Positions 13,229 through 25,681 of a stretch of 64,000 bases of DNA are shown here, in pieces (the stretch's first letter is position 1; every line of letters starts with the position of its first letter). The position numbers and the translations under genes were made by a program. Below the pieces are notes generated by a model. The model saw nothing but the letters and a program-made list of their open reading frames with translations. It was not told the DNA's origin and searched no databases. Source of the stretch: Amaranthus tricolor (Eukaryota > Streptophyta > Magnoliopsida > Caryophyllales > Amaranthaceae). The stretch lies in NCBI RefSeq assembly GCF_026212465.1, contig NC_080063.1, forward strand, positions 6,466,225 to 6,530,224, given 5' to 3'.

Positions 13229-16200
13229 TTAATTCAAATGTATTCCTTCCGTGTGATCTACACACATATAACCAACACCTACATCATCTTGATCCACTGA
13301 TTTTGGATTGATAAAGTGAGGGGAGTCTTCAAAAGCTTCATATTCTTCCTCATCCTCAACATCACCTATACCAAGGATGCTTCTTTTTCTCGGTACAACA
13401 ATAGACCATTTTTTATCAGACGGGTCTACAATGTAGAATACTTGCTTGGCTTGTGTGGCTAATATGAATGGCTCCTCACTATCACGCAAACGAGCTAAGT
13501 CTACAAGAGTGAATCCACAAGGGTCGTCATTTTTTATGCATCGTCGATTATTATCTACCCACTTACATTTGAAAAGACCAATATTGAAAGTAGAGTAGTC
13601 AAGCTCCCATATTTTATGTACCCGCCCGTAGTATACCAATTTAGCATCAACCGGCGCTTGATACTTCGCACTCGCGTAAAATGTAGATGACGCCAAAATA
13701 GAAACCCCACTATTCTGTAGATACGATGACTTCTTGTCTTGACCCTCAGTCCAAAATGTAAAGCCATTGACATCGTAACCCTCATAGTTGTTGACATCAT
13801 CACGAGGACCAAAAGCTAACCACTTAACAATTTCGGATACACCCTTGAGTTCTTCGCATATTACTCGATTATGAAACCAATTAATAAACGTCTTGTTATG
13901 CAACTGCATCAATGCCCTATCCCCTTTAGAAGGATGTTTTGCGCGCAATATATCAAAATGCTCACTCAAAAAAGGATGAACTTCCGGAATATGATGCAAC
14001 ACATACAAGTGTGCTTGTAGAAGGCTTTCTCGAGGAGGTGTGACCGATTTGGAGCCAATTGTTCCTTTTCCCTCAAGCTTTCCTTCATGTCTAGAGGTGG
14101 GAAGTCCAATAGGTTTTGCCATGGCCAAATACTCGGCTATAAAGTTACTAATCTCATCGCTCACAGTGCCTTGAATCATACTCCCCTCGGGTTGTGCTGG
14201 ATTCCTCACCTTGTTTTGTAAAACACCCATGTTCAAAAGGATAACACCACCTTAAAAAAACTGGACCCAAAAGCTTGATCTCACGAACGAGATGGACAAT
14301 AAGATGAACCATTATGTCAAAGAAAGAAGGTGGAAATTACATCTCAAACTTGCATAAAGTTACAATCACGTCGAGTTGAAGTGCATCAAGTTTAAAGGGA
14401 TCAAGAACTTTACTACAAATTGTGTTGAAGAACGAACATAGCTCAGTAATAGCATATCTCACATGTTTTGGCAGTATTCCACGGATTGCAATTGGTAAGA
14501 ACACTTGCATCATTACATGGCAATCGTGAGATTTCATGCTTCCCAACTTCAGCTCACCATTTAGGCTCACAAATCTCTTCATATTAGATGAGTACCCAGA
14601 CGGAACCTTAATGCCATACAAACACTCACAAAATGTCTGCTTCTCTGCTTTGGACAATGTGTAGCAAGCTGGAGGCAAATAAACTTTGTCATTACTCATC
14701 TTCTTCTTACTGCCACCAACTTCATCAGCTCTATTTCTTTTCTTACTCACCTTAACATGTGCCTACAACTCCGAACGAAGACCCTTACATTCAAACCAAT
14801 CTCGCACGGCCCTAACATCCTTTGTCTTACCCGGAATGTTCATGAGAGTCCCGAGTATGGCATCGCATACATTTTTCTCTATATGCATAACGTCAAGACA
14901 ATACCTAACATGTAGATCTCTCCAATATGGAAGCTTCCAAAAGATTGATTCTTTTTTCCATAATCGGTCTTCACCCCCTTGCACTTGCCCCGTTTTACCA
15001 AATACAGTCTCAACTCCCTTAACCTGTTCATAAACCTCATAACCGGTCAACGGTCGACGAGCTACACAGTCCTCAACCTCCCCGTTGAACAACTTCTTCT
15101 TCTTAGGATATTAGCGGTCTCGTGGGAGGAACTTTCGATGGTGCATGAATACGTGTTTGCACTTAGGAATCCACGTGGATTCCATGTCATCGATTCATAT
15201 TGGGCATGCTTTCTTCCCTTTGTTCTTATACCCCGATAAGTTGCCATAGGCCGGAAAATCATTAACGGTGCATAAAAGCATTGCACGCAAGGTGAACTCC
15301 TCATTAGCATATGCATCAAACACTGAAACGCCTTCATCCCACATCTTTCTCAAATCCTCAACGAGAGGTGCAAGATACACATCTATGTCATTGCCATGTT
15401 GTTTAGGACCTGAGATAAGAAGCGAAAGCATTATGTACTTACGCTTCATACACAACCAAGGTGGCAATTATAGATCACTAAAAGTACCGGCCAAGTACTA
15501 TGTTGAGAACTAAGATTGCCGAATGCGTTCATTCCATCCGTATACAGTCCGAGCCTTAAATTACGAACTTCATCCCCGAAAGTCTTATGCAACCTATCAA
15601 TACTCTTCCACTCCGGAGAATCAGATGGATGTGTGAGCAAGTGACCTTTCTTCACCCTATCTGCATGCCACCTCAAATTTAACGCAACTTTCTTTATAGA
15701 AAGAAGCGCTTGAATCTAGGTATTATTGGAAGATACCACAATACCTTAGCCGGGGGCCCTTTAGCATCCCGAGCCCCTTTACGCTTGTAGCGCGATAACC
15801 CACACCTAGGACACTCTTCTAAGTTCTCTTTTTCATTTTGATACAACACAAAGTCATTCGAATACGCATGAATCTTCTGGTACTCTAAGCCGAAAGGACA
15901 CATGAGCTTTTTGGCATAATATGTCGACTTTGGAAGTTCATTTCCCTCAGGAAGCATCTCACCTAACGCTTCTAATAACATTGTGAAACTAGCGTCACTC
16001 CAATTGAACTTTGACTTAATGTTGAAAATTGTCAACACTGCTGTTAGTTTGGTGAACTTTGTACATCCAGGGTACAAAGGCTTTTGAGAAGCCTCTGTCA
16101 ACAAGTCAAAAACACGAGGACGTTTTCATAACTCATTCTCGACTCCCTCCATCATCTTATCAACACGATCCACATCCTCATCGACATTCTCTTCATCTGT

Positions 16201-16533
16201 CTCATACCCATCAACATGATCTACTACATCCTCATTGACATCTGCCACATTATTGACGTCCTCAACAACACTTTTCTCTTTGTAAACTCCCTCCTCACCA
16301 TGCCAAACCCAAACATGATATTGAGGCCTAAACCCACGTCGAAGTATGTGCTCCCTAAGGATATCAACACTATCTACCTTTGATACATTGCCATAGCTGA
16401 CACATGGGCAATAAAAACCAACTCCCTCCGTCCTAACTTGATGTTCAACCGCAATACTACAAAATTCTAATACGCCATCAATAAATTCCGACGATTCAAT
16501 GCTTCCATACATCCAAGAACAATCTTTTGTCAT
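13229..16533 (-). pseudogene. CACTA TNP2-type (TnpD-like) transposase, multiply broken
   Basis: The start is taken at MTKDCSWMYGS (16533), the usual opening of the transposase-associated domain (RCPC-like CPC, HILRRGFRPQYHVWVWHGE). It is followed by TNP2/Transposase_21 blocks (KPLYPGCTKF, EMLPEGNELPKSTYYAKKLM, RLGLYTDGMNAFGNLSS, LPYWRDLHVRYCLDVMHIEK), a DUF4218-like segment (14337-14750) and a DUF4216-like segment with VYYGRVHKIWELDY (13229-14236). Reading frames change near 15690, 15460, 15090 and 14230, and stops interrupt at 16126, 15195, 14763 and 14337. In the family this protein is the catalytic DDE transposase that cuts at the CACTA ends. Here it cannot make a full product. It lies about 200 bp upstream of, and is co-oriented with, the Ulp1-type gene. 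Confidence 0.92.
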
Positions 16534-16579
16534 CCTAATTAGTGTGATTAATTGATTCAAAACAAAATTAATACACAAC

Positions 16580-17674
16580 TTTTAAACATATATACTTAAC
16601 GAACTCTAACTAACCACAAAATTAAGTAATAATCATTCATTTAACACTAATTAACCCAAATAATAACACAATATTTTTTAAACTGTCCAAATGATGTTTA
16701 TTGTAGTAACCATAATTAATATTTATATATATTAACAACATATAAAAACAATAAAAATAAAATCACATTCATAAACTTAGACAACTAATCAACATTCATA
16801 CCAACAACTCATTCATTTAACCATAAACAACCCTAATTAAACCTAATTTACAAACTAGAAAAAAAATTACGATAAATTTAAAACTTAAAAACCACACACA
16901 TTCATAAATAAAATGAAGAAATTACTTAAAAATATAACAAAATATGATATATATGATAAATTTAAAACTTAAAAACAACAACAACATACACATTCATAAA
17001 GTATGACAAATTTAAACCTAAATTTACAAACCACATACAAACCACATTCACAAATAATTACTAAATATGCAAATAATTAATTAACAAACCACATTTTTAA
17101 CTAAATTACTAAATTCGTGAGTTTTGAAGATGAGTTTTTGTCTTTTATTTTTGTGATATTAATTGATTTTCAACTCATGATGACGATAAAAAAAAAACTA
17201 GAACAAAGAGGTGATTTTTAAGGCATCATGTATGTTATTATTATCATTATGCCCCGTACATCCCATTCGCATTAAGTATGATTGAAGAATGATGATGATG
17301 ATGAACAAGAACACAGTAGAAGAATAGTAGGGGGTTTATGAAAATTCGAAGTTTGAAGTTTGATGATGAACAAGAACAGCAGCAAGGATTTACCTTCAGA
17401 AACCGTTTCTGAAGATGAACAGCAACAAGAATGATGAACAGCAGCAAATGACCGTTTGTGAAAATGAAGATGAACATAAGAAACGAACACAAATCTTGAT
17501 GCTTAATCTTATACGTTTGTGAAGATCAGATGAAGAAGAGGAACGAAGCAAATGAAGATGAAGATGAAGCGTTTTTTCAATGAGGAACAAAGCAAAGTAC
17601 TGTATAATACGTATTTGAGAAGGGATTTGTGGAAAAAGAAACTGGCGGGTTTTTAAGAAAATTTTGTCCAACGG
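16580..17674. other. CACTA 5' non-coding region
   Basis: AT-rich sequence upstream of the transposase start, with no credible coding frame. From 17280 to 17590 the plus strand is rich in GATGATGAACAAGAACAGCA-like purine repeats, giving long but low-complexity frames on the other strand that I do not accept as genes. The segment probably holds the element's promoter and 5' UTR. Confidence 0.5.
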
Positions 17675-18003
17675 TCATTTGCTGCGGTTCACAAAAAAAC
17701 CGGAGCAATTACAAAATTTGTGAAGGGTATTTGCTGCGGTTCATGCAAAACCGGAGCAATTAAAATTTTTGTGAAGAGTTATTTGCTGCGGTTCAGCCAA
17801 AATCGGAGCAATTAATATATTTTTGAAGCGCTATTTGTTGAGGTTCATGAAAAACCGGAGCAATAAATGTAGTGTGAAGGGTTATTTGCTGCGGTCAACT
17901 GGAAAACCGCAGCAATTAATATTTTTTTTTTGATCCATTTTCCTATTTTTTGCTGCCAATACAGAAAAACCGCAGCAAATGATGAGCAGCAAATACATTT
18001 TTT
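17675..18003. repeat. CACTA right subterminal repeat cluster
   Basis: ATTTGCTGCGGTT occurs about five times, each followed after about 10-15 bp by ACCGGAGCAATT or ACCGCAGCAA, making a series of short hairpins with a spacing of about 55 bp. This mirrors the left subterminal region and marks the transposase-binding end of the CACTA element. Confidence 0.85.
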
Positions 18004-18439
18004 TCCACTAGTGTTACAACTTGTCATTTCAAAGAATATTTCACATATATTCCAAATATTCTGTTTTCAATCAATATCAACAATCTATTTAATCTACAAT
18101 ATCAACAACATATCAACATATTAAAGACTTTTGATGAAGATATTAACATTAACATTCAACATATCAACATTTTCTTGCATTTTCTTAGGATTAACATAAC
18201 CACCAGAAGCAATCCATTCGTCCATAACCATCAGAAGCAATCCATTCATCTTCGAATTTAAACAAAAGCTGATAAAAAAAACCCTAACAAATCAAAAAAT
18301 CAACCAATATACTTATATTACGAGATTCTACACTTGATTTCGTGGTGAAGTGTTGAAGGAGGAGCGTCAAAGCCTCGAAGAAGCACAGAAGCACAGCACA
18401 GCTGGTATCGAAGTGTAGACCTGGAGAGTGGTATTTGTC

Positions 18440-18650
18440 GTCTGGTACGGTGAAGGAGAAATCAGAGTCTTCAGAGATTAATCGAGGGAGAAATCGAGGG
18501 AGAAGGAGAAGGAAGGAATCGAGGGAGAAGGAGAAGGAAGGAATCAAGGGAGAAGGAGAAGGAATCGAGGGAGAAGGAGAAGGGATCGAGGGAGAACGAG
18601 AAGGAACGAGGGAGAAGGAGAAGGGATCGAGAGAGAGCTTCAGAATCAGA
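18440..18650. repeat. Purine-rich tandem tract (GAGGGAGAAGGAGAAGG)
   Basis: Irregular tandem repeats of GAGGGAGAAGGAGAAG-type units lie inside the hAT element. The frame across it gives only a Glu/Lys/Gly/Arg repeat without other sequence features. I treat it as simple sequence, not as a gene. Confidence 0.85.
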
Positions 18651-19457
18651 GATTAAAAAAACCCAATCATAATGTTATAATAGTAACATTTAAAATTTTA
18701 AATAAAATGGAAATTACGGGTTCCGGTCTACGGTTTACGGTTTTCACCGGACCGGAATTTATTACGATTTTACGGTTCGGTCTGGTCTGAAAATTTTAAA
18801 ACCGGGACTGGACCGGAAACCGTTTTTTTAATTAAAAAAACCGGATCAGACCATTTAGACCGTAGACCAGACCAAATATTTAAATTACGGTTTGGTCCAG
18901 TTTGGTTTACGGTTTAGACCAAACTCTGTTCAACCCTATACGTGCCGGGCCGAGCAAAGTCATGTTGCGCCAAACCTAGAGTGGGTTGTGCCCTAGCTTG
19001 CCTAGACATGATCATCTCTTATAGGCATTTGTTTGCATTGAAAAACTTGATGTTTGTTCGTGTTGCGCCTTAATGTGCAAAATTTTATCCCAAGTCCTGA
19101 CTCAACAAAATAACCTTTTCAACACTTCTAATCATGGGCATCCATACACTAAAACCATCTGATAGAATATTACATAAGCTTGTTTACGTAAAAATCGCTT
19201 AAAATTTTAAAAGACTCCGCCCATTACTAAAAATTATTCTAATCCCTATTTATTAATTTATATCAATTAAATTATCATTTATAATAATTAAATTGAAAAA
19301 ATATTAATAATCCCATTGACATTAATATTTCAATTTATACATTGATTATGCTATTTACAAAGACTTGTTATAATCCTTGCATTGAGACGAATCAAACAAG
19401 ATCGTACATGACTATGTTTTAACTTGTAGATTAATAATAAAATACAAATTAAGAGTA

Positions 19458-19513
19458 GTAGATGGATAGTGTCCAAAAAAACAAAAGGGACGTTAGTGCT
19501 GAATTGGAGAGAG
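19458..19513. repeat. Stowaway-like right end (pairs with 5275-5330)
   Basis: GGGACGTTAGTGCTGAATTG followed by GAGAGAG and TA is the inverted partner of 5275-5304. The flanking GGATAGTGTCC also matches inward sequence at the left end. Confidence 0.55.
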
Positions 19514-19552
19514 TATTTTAATAATTCTTTTAGGATTACAAGATTGGATGAG

Positions 19553-19650
19553 GAAAGGAAAACTAGATTAGAATCGAACCCATAACCATTTCTAAAGAAT
19601 GCAATCTGATAAATGCTCCAACTGAAACAAGACTCAATTCCCCAATTAGA
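19553..19650 (-). mobile_element. Possible tRNA-derived SINE remnant
   Basis: The complement reads CAGTTGGAGCATTTATCAG (A-box-like) and, about 25 bp on, GGTTATGGGTTCGATTC (B-box-like). It cannot be a functional tRNA because no cloverleaf closes. No terminal A-run is evident, so this is a weak call. Confidence 0.35.
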
Positions 19651-20263
19651 ATATTAACGTTGCCTAAGTGATCATCATATAGAAATGCTTAGAAAGCATA
19701 ATAGCTTTGATATAAAAAAATTGTTTCACCATGATGATTAATTTTTCTATTATTCAACCAATTTTGGCGGATTAAGACTTTGATTGATCCAATAACAAAA
19801 CTCCCAAATGTACTCTACTTATATTAATCATATCCTCTAGAGTGAATTATCATTATTATTTATACTAATTATTATATCATTTTCCATAGTTTAACATTGC
19901 TTTATTTTTCGCCAATCATTATTTTATTTAAACTAATCAAATCCCATAATTAATATTGCTTTATTTTTCATCAACTATTATTACATCTATAATTTTATAC
20001 TTCTCCATGCTTAATCCTTTAGTCCTCGTGACACTCGTGATAACTACAATACTTCGTAACTTTTCTTACTGCCAAGAACACTTAATTCCAGTCTTATCGT
20101 TCTTTTAAGTCAATTTGTTATGTAACAAATTTTAAAATACAAAAAATACTACGCGTACCTTAATTCAATGTGCTAATTATCATTTTAGCTTTTAACTAAG
20201 GCGTGTATGTCTTGATTTAATGACCAAGATACACTATACCCCAATAATTAGTCAATCAGCTAT

Positions 20264-20413
20264 TCTTGTAAGAGACCGTCTCTCAAAAAAACGATCTTAA
20301 AATAAGAAGCTCATATTTTTATTTTCTCTTTAATTTGTATTAATTAGACTATTTAGCATATATATATATCTAATGCGTCTCTCGAAGAGACCGTATCTCA
20401 CACAATTTGTATT
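20264..20413. mobile_element. GAGACCGTCTC fold-back MITE, copy a
   Basis: The ends read CTTGTAAGAGACCGTCTCTC and GAGACCGTATCTCACACAA, an imperfect inverted repeat around an AT-rich centre that contains TAATTAGACTATTTA. Related copies lie at 27947-28150, 48703-48870 and 63072-63200. Confidence 0.6.
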
Positions 20414-20985
20414 AGTCAATATATATAGTTACTATTCAATTTTCTTAAATTTGTCACATTTTTCTTTCACCGTTTTTACTGGCTACAATTTTTTTTGAAA
20501 TGACTCATACTCATTAATTTTCATCCGTGTATTATATGTTTTTTTCTTTTTATCCACATATTTTATTTTTTATTTTATTCTCTTCAAATTCGAATCAAAA
20601 AACATAGAACAACTAGAAAAAAATTATTTGTAGTAAACTCTAAGTTACATCTCACAAAAGAGTATATAGGAAGCAATGGTGTAAATACACACTAACTTAC
20701 TCGATGTGTCTCTGTTATAATGCAATATTTGTTATCTTCTTTTATCTTTTTAACTTCGCAAAAGTTAATTTTATGAAAATATTTTTATTTTACTTTTAAT
20801 TTTAATCGACATATTTTCTATATATTATTTTAAAACTACTCATACAATTCTATTTTAATGTCCATATTTTCTTGCTAAGCGCCCACCTAATTAAACATAA
20901 ATCATTTGGTTACACTTTATGGAATCTTGTAGAAATGTTTTTAAAGTTGAACTAAAAGCACGTACATTTTAAAGTAGTTAATGAA

Positions 20986-21174
20986 TGAAAGAGTTTGAAT
21001 GCCTTGCTGTTCATTATTCTTTTGAACCTTATATACAGGATTCACTATCCAAAAATACAATGGACTAGCTATAATTATGGGATTGATATCACAGTAAATC
21101 AATCTCCTAATAAAGGTAATAAATATACAAAAATATATATACAAAACTAGAATATATATTCATATATTCTAACA
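20986..21174 (-). repeat. Copia-1 3' LTR
   Basis: 189 bp, TG...CA. The polyprotein stop codon lies inside it at 21169-21171. Confidence 0.95.
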
Positions 21175-24100
21175 CACCCCCGCAGTCGTAGCGGGAGGAT
21201 CACGAATGCTAAGACTGGAGCGAAAATCATCAAAAAGTATACGAGGAAGTCCCTTCGTCAAAATATCGGCAATCTGATAGCGGGATGGAACATGAAGAAC
21301 TCGTACTTCACCTTTAGCTACCGTTTCTCGAACAAAGTGAATGTCCATCTCAGTGTGTTTGGTGCGTTGATGTTGCACCGGATTTCCTGATAAATAAATG
21401 GCGCTGACATTATCACAATAGACCAAGGTAGCTTTCTTGATGGGACAGTGTAATTCAAGTAATAAGTTTCGAATCCAGCAAGAATCAGAAACTACATTTG
21501 CAACTCCACGATACTCTGCTTCGGCACTAGAACGGGACAAAGTGGGTTGTCTTTTTGAGGACCAAGAGACTAAATTGTCATTAAGAAATACACAATAGCC
21601 AGAAGTGGATCTTCTGGTATCGGGGCACCCACCCCAATCAGCATCAGTGTAGGATGTGAGTTTATCAAAGGAGGATGGATATAAGTGTAGACCAAATGAT
21701 AGAGTGCCCTGCAAATAGCGTAGAATGCGCTTAAGAGCATTCATATGCTCATTTCTGGGATCATGCATGTGTAGACAAACCTGCTGTACTGCATAAGAAA
21801 TGTCAGGTCTAGTGAAAGTAAGATATTGTAGAGCACCTGCAAGACTTCGATACTTAGTGGGGTCCTCATAAGGAGAGTCTTTAGAGGCACTAAGTTTAGG
21901 TTTGGTGTCAACAGGTGTGTGACAAGGACTGCAGTTAGACATACCAGCTCTACCAATAATATCTGTTGCATATTGTTTCTGAGACAAGAACATACCATTA
22001 GCATGACGGGTCACAGCAATTCCCAAGAAATAACTTAATGGACCCAGATCTTTCATAGCAAACTCGTGACCTAAAAGAGTCATAAAATGCTTCCGTAGTT
22101 GATCAGATGATGCTGTAAGGATGATATCATCAACATATAACAAAATATAAGCCATATTCGGACCCTGTCTATAGATAAACAATGAATGATCAGATTTACT
22201 ATTAGAAAAACCAATAGCAGTCATAAAATCTGCAAAACGCTGATACCAGGCACGAGGAGCCTGTTTTAGATCGTAAAGGGATTTCTTTAGTAAGCAGACA
22301 TGATTAGGACGACTTTTATCACGAAAACCCATGGGTTGATGCATATAGACTGTTTCGTTGAGATAACCATGTAAGAAAGCATTTTTGACATCCAACTGAT
22401 GGATAGGCCAAGATTTAGAAAGAGCAATGCTTAGAACAGTACGAATAGTAGCTGGTTTAACAACCGGACTAAATGTCTCATCACAATCAACTCCTGGCTG
22501 CTGCGTTTTCCCATCACCTACAAGACGGGCTTTATGCCTCTCAAAAGAACCATCAGAATTCCTTTTATGGCGAAAAATCCACATTGATCTAATAACATTC
22601 ACATCTTTTGGCCTAGGTACTAATTCCCATGTTTCATTTTCAATTAGAGCATTAAATTCATCTAACATTGCATTTTTTCAATTTGAGTCACGAATAGCAC
22701 TAACGGGGTCTTTGGGTATAGGAGAGATGTCATTTGGTGTAGTTATGGTGGTGAAATTGTAAAAATATTTGGAGTTTGGTTTGTAGATGCCATTTTTTTG
22801 CTCTAGTAGTCATAGTATGAGAATTTGAAATATGGGCAGAAGAAGTGTTTTGTGTAGATAAGGTGGAATTTTGAGGTTGAGGAGTTGAGATGGCAGGCCT
22901 GGACTGAAATAGAGAAGGTGAAGGAATGGGCTGCTAAGAGGAGAGTTGTGTTTGTGCAGTTGGGCTAGAAGAGGATGGCCCAATAGATGTTGGTGTGTTG
23001 TCTGGCCCACGTGAGGTAGTCCCAGAATTTGAAGTTGAAGATGTTTCTGGGCCATGTGAGATGGGCCCTGTAGAGGGAAATTGAATTTGATTTGGGCCAT
23101 GTAAGATGGACCCAGACTGCTTGTGAATATTAGGTTGAGGAGGAGAGTTTTGTGTGCTATTTTGGTAATATAAATGGCGCATTATTGGATTGAAATCCAG
23201 AAAATTATAATCATCTTTATGAGGTTTGTGCAATTTAGAGAACGGAAATTCGGTTTCAATGAATTTCACATGACGACATACTATGATTTTACCATTATAC
23301 ATATTGTAACACTTAGAACCACGATGATTCGGAGCGGGACCAAGATAGACACAAGGGGTGGACCTTTCTTGCAATTTTTGTATAGTAGGAGAGGGAAACA
23401 AGGGAAAACATAAACAACCAAAAATACGTAATTCCGAGTATAGGGGATCACATTGATATAGAATTTGATTAGGAGACTTAAATCCTAATACTTTGGTTGG
23501 AAGGATGTTTAGAAGATAAGTTGCCACTTCTAATGCATGATGCCAAAAAGAAAGTGGTAATGAAGCATGAGCAAGTAAGGTCCGAATAATATTGTTAATG
23601 GATTTTATATGTCGTTCTGCTTTTCCATTTTGAGGAGAAGAATGAGGGCAAGAAAGACGGAATAACATGCCATGACGATCAAAGAATTCTTTAAACGTAC
23701 CATTAATATATTCAGTGCCATTGTCACATTGAAAAGTCTTAATGTTACGTTCAAATTGAGTATGGACAAGAGAATAAAAAGATTTAAATAAGTGTTTAAC
23801 TTGAGATTTTTTTGATATAGGAAATGTCCATAAAAATTTGCTATAATCATCAAGAAATAAAACATAGTAGCAATGTCCAGATGAACTAATAATAGGAGAT
23901 GTCCAAAGATCACTATGAATTATATCAAAAGGAAAAATAGTGTGCGACATAGAATCATAAAAAGGCAATTTAGAATGTTTTCCGAGAGGACAAGACGAAC
24001 AATATGATTTACAAGCCTTATTAAAGTCAATAAATTTGTTACTACTAAGAGAATTAATAACAGCCACGCCAGGATGTCCTAGGCGATTGTGCCAAAGTTC

Positions 24101-25600
24101 TGGAGATATGGAAGTGAGAGCAGAATTTCTGACTGGAGAGTTAGCTTGACTACTAGGGAAAAGAGGATATAAGTCACCAGTACTGTTACATCTTAGGAGT
24201 GTGGTTCCCTTCTGTAAATCATGCACAGAAAATCCGTAAGGATCAAAAGTAATGGAAACCATATTGTCAGTGGTGAATTTACGGACAGAGATAAGGTTTT
24301 TAATTAATTTCGGAGCATGTAAAACATTTTTTAATGTAAATGGAGGAAAGGGGGATGGTAAAGTAGTACTACCGTGACCAATAATTGGAATTAAATGACG
24401 ATTACCAACAATAATGTTATTATTTTTAATGCTCGAATTAAAATAAGGGGAAAGAATACCTTGATCCGCAGTCATATGAGAAGTTGCACCGGTGTCCATG
24501 TAGTAATTTCGATTTGGTTGAGAGAAAGAGAGAGCATGCATGGCAGCCTCAATGTCCATTGGAGAGTATGAGGTTGTTGGACCCATTGTATTGTATGCTT
24601 GAGCAGGACGTGGGCCTAAAATTCCAGAGCCAGCAGGCCTAGGTCCTTGATTCGGTGCAGCAGTCCTTGGAGCCCAAGAGGTTGTTGGATAAGGACAAGG
24701 TGGAGGAACAGGCCATTGAGAGAGCCATTGGACCCAGGCGGCCCACGGTTGATGCTGCCAAGTTGGGCCAAATTGCTGGGATGGCCCATTACGCCCCCCT
24801 TTTCCAGAATATTTATTTCCTGTCTTCTTGGATTTAGAATTCTTGGAAGGGGGTCGAGAATTTGCAGAGCCATAATTGCTTGTACCTTCACTGCCTTGCT
24901 GTCCGCCGGTAGTGGTGACTAAAGCAGCCTGAGCACGGTTTCCGGCCCCACCCTCTCTTGCCAAGCGATTTTTAATGGTTCGCTCCGCAAGCTTAAGGCG
25001 AGAGCGACAACTCTCAAAAGAAGGTAACGGCTCCTGATTTTCTATGAAATCGACCGTGCCTGAGTACGCCTCTAGAAGGCCTCCGGTGAGTTTGGGAACG
25101 AGTCAGCTGTTTGGAATTGGGGCATCAACATTGGCAAGACGATCGGCCAGAGATTTGATGTGATTGCAATAGGCGTCAATTGATGAGAAATTCTCGAAGT
25201 TAAGGTCAGATAACTCTTCTTCAAGGTGAGTTGCTCGGGAAGCCTTATTATCTTGGAACATGGACTCGAGACGAGACCAAGCACCTTGTGCAGTGTCATC
25301 CTTAAGAAGAATAGCAAGAAGAAGATTATTTGATATAGTGCCGTATATCCATTGAAGAACTGCAGCGTCAAGGCGCTTCCATAGTGATAAATCGGCCGCC
25401 TTCGATGTCTCATAGGCAGCAACCTCCTCGGTTGACGTAGGAGGGATGATGTGTTTATACACATCATGGACCCTAACAAGAACTTTAAATAACGCAGCCC
25501 ATGAATGGTACATTCCAGTCTCGGTGTCTAACTCGACAGGAACGAGTGATTTGACATTTGTGACTGTGAGTGCAGGATGATATTTAGGAAGAGAAGACAT
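21169..25600 (-). pseudogene. Copia-1 gag-pol polyprotein with three stops and one frameshift
   Basis: Gag begins MSSLPKYHPALTVTNVK (25600). The protease has the DTGA active-site motif (YYMDTGATSHMT). The integrase has LWHNRLGHPG and a DDE core (HSDLWTSP, CDNGTEYING, NGKAERH). The reverse transcriptase has YVDDIIL, and the RNase H end has VYCDNVSAIYLS. In-frame stops occur at 25103-25105 (end of gag), 22934-22936 and 22678-22680, and an extra A in a run near 22795 shifts the frame. Gag and pol are otherwise in one frame, as in Copia. With LTRs this alike, the breaks are recent, and the copy may have moved using another element's proteins. Confidence 0.93.
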
Positions 25601-25681
25601 AGTGCAGCGGAAGGAAGAAAGAGGATAGGCTGATTGTTAGGGAGATAATGAAGCCAAGGTCGAAACCTTAATTTGATAACA

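Larger units (their letters stand above)
6483..18013 (-). mobile_element. CACTA (En/Spm-type) transposon, 11.5 kb, with TNP2 and Ulp1 genes
   Basis: The ends are CACTGGTGGAAAAAA (left) and, complemented, CACTAGTGGAAAAAAA (right). They are flanked by perfect 3-bp TTA duplications (6480-6482, 18014-18016). Both subterminal regions carry clustered TTTGCTGCGGTT motifs in inverted pairs. Two minus-strand genes are inside, in transcription order: a TNP2-type transposase (13229-16533) and a transposase/Ulp1 fusion (7028-13024). Both genes carry stop codons, so the element itself looks non-autonomous now, although the ends and duplication are intact. It inserted into the hAT element around it, so it is the younger of the two. 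Confidence 0.93.
6177..18938. mobile_element. hAT-type non-autonomous element, interrupted by a CACTA insertion
   Basis: The left end reads TAGGGCAGCACACGGTTCGG; the complement of the right end reads TAGGGTTGAACAGAGTTTGG. The 8-bp flanks are TGCGTGCC (6169-6176) and TACGTGCC (18939-18946), 7 of 8 identical, as expected for an aged hAT duplication. Dense GGTCTGGTCTGG and complementary repeats fill both subterminal regions (6190-6340 and 18720-18930), where hAT transposases typically bind. Without the CACTA insertion at 6483-18013 the element would be about 1.2 kb. No hAT transposase remains inside it, so it would have needed a helper. A purine-rich tandem tract lies at 18440-18650. Confidence 0.78.
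18947..20985. other. Non-coding stretch between nested elements and Copia-1
   Basis: No gene. It holds the right Stowaway-like end (19458-19513), a possible SINE (19553-19650) and a GAGACCGTCTC fold-back MITE (20264-20413). The rest is AT-rich and unremarkable. Confidence 0.5.

Noticed and set aside
17247..17671. Minus-strand frames rich in Ser/Cys/Phe
   Set aside because: Translation of GATGATGAACAAGAACAG purine repeats upstream of the CACTA transposase.
18435..18656. Charged 73-aa frame
   Set aside because: Simple GAGGGAGAAGG repeat translated; no start context or family feature.
20941..21144. 67-aa frame repeated at 25637-25840
   Set aside because: It is the Copia-1 LTR read in an arbitrary frame.
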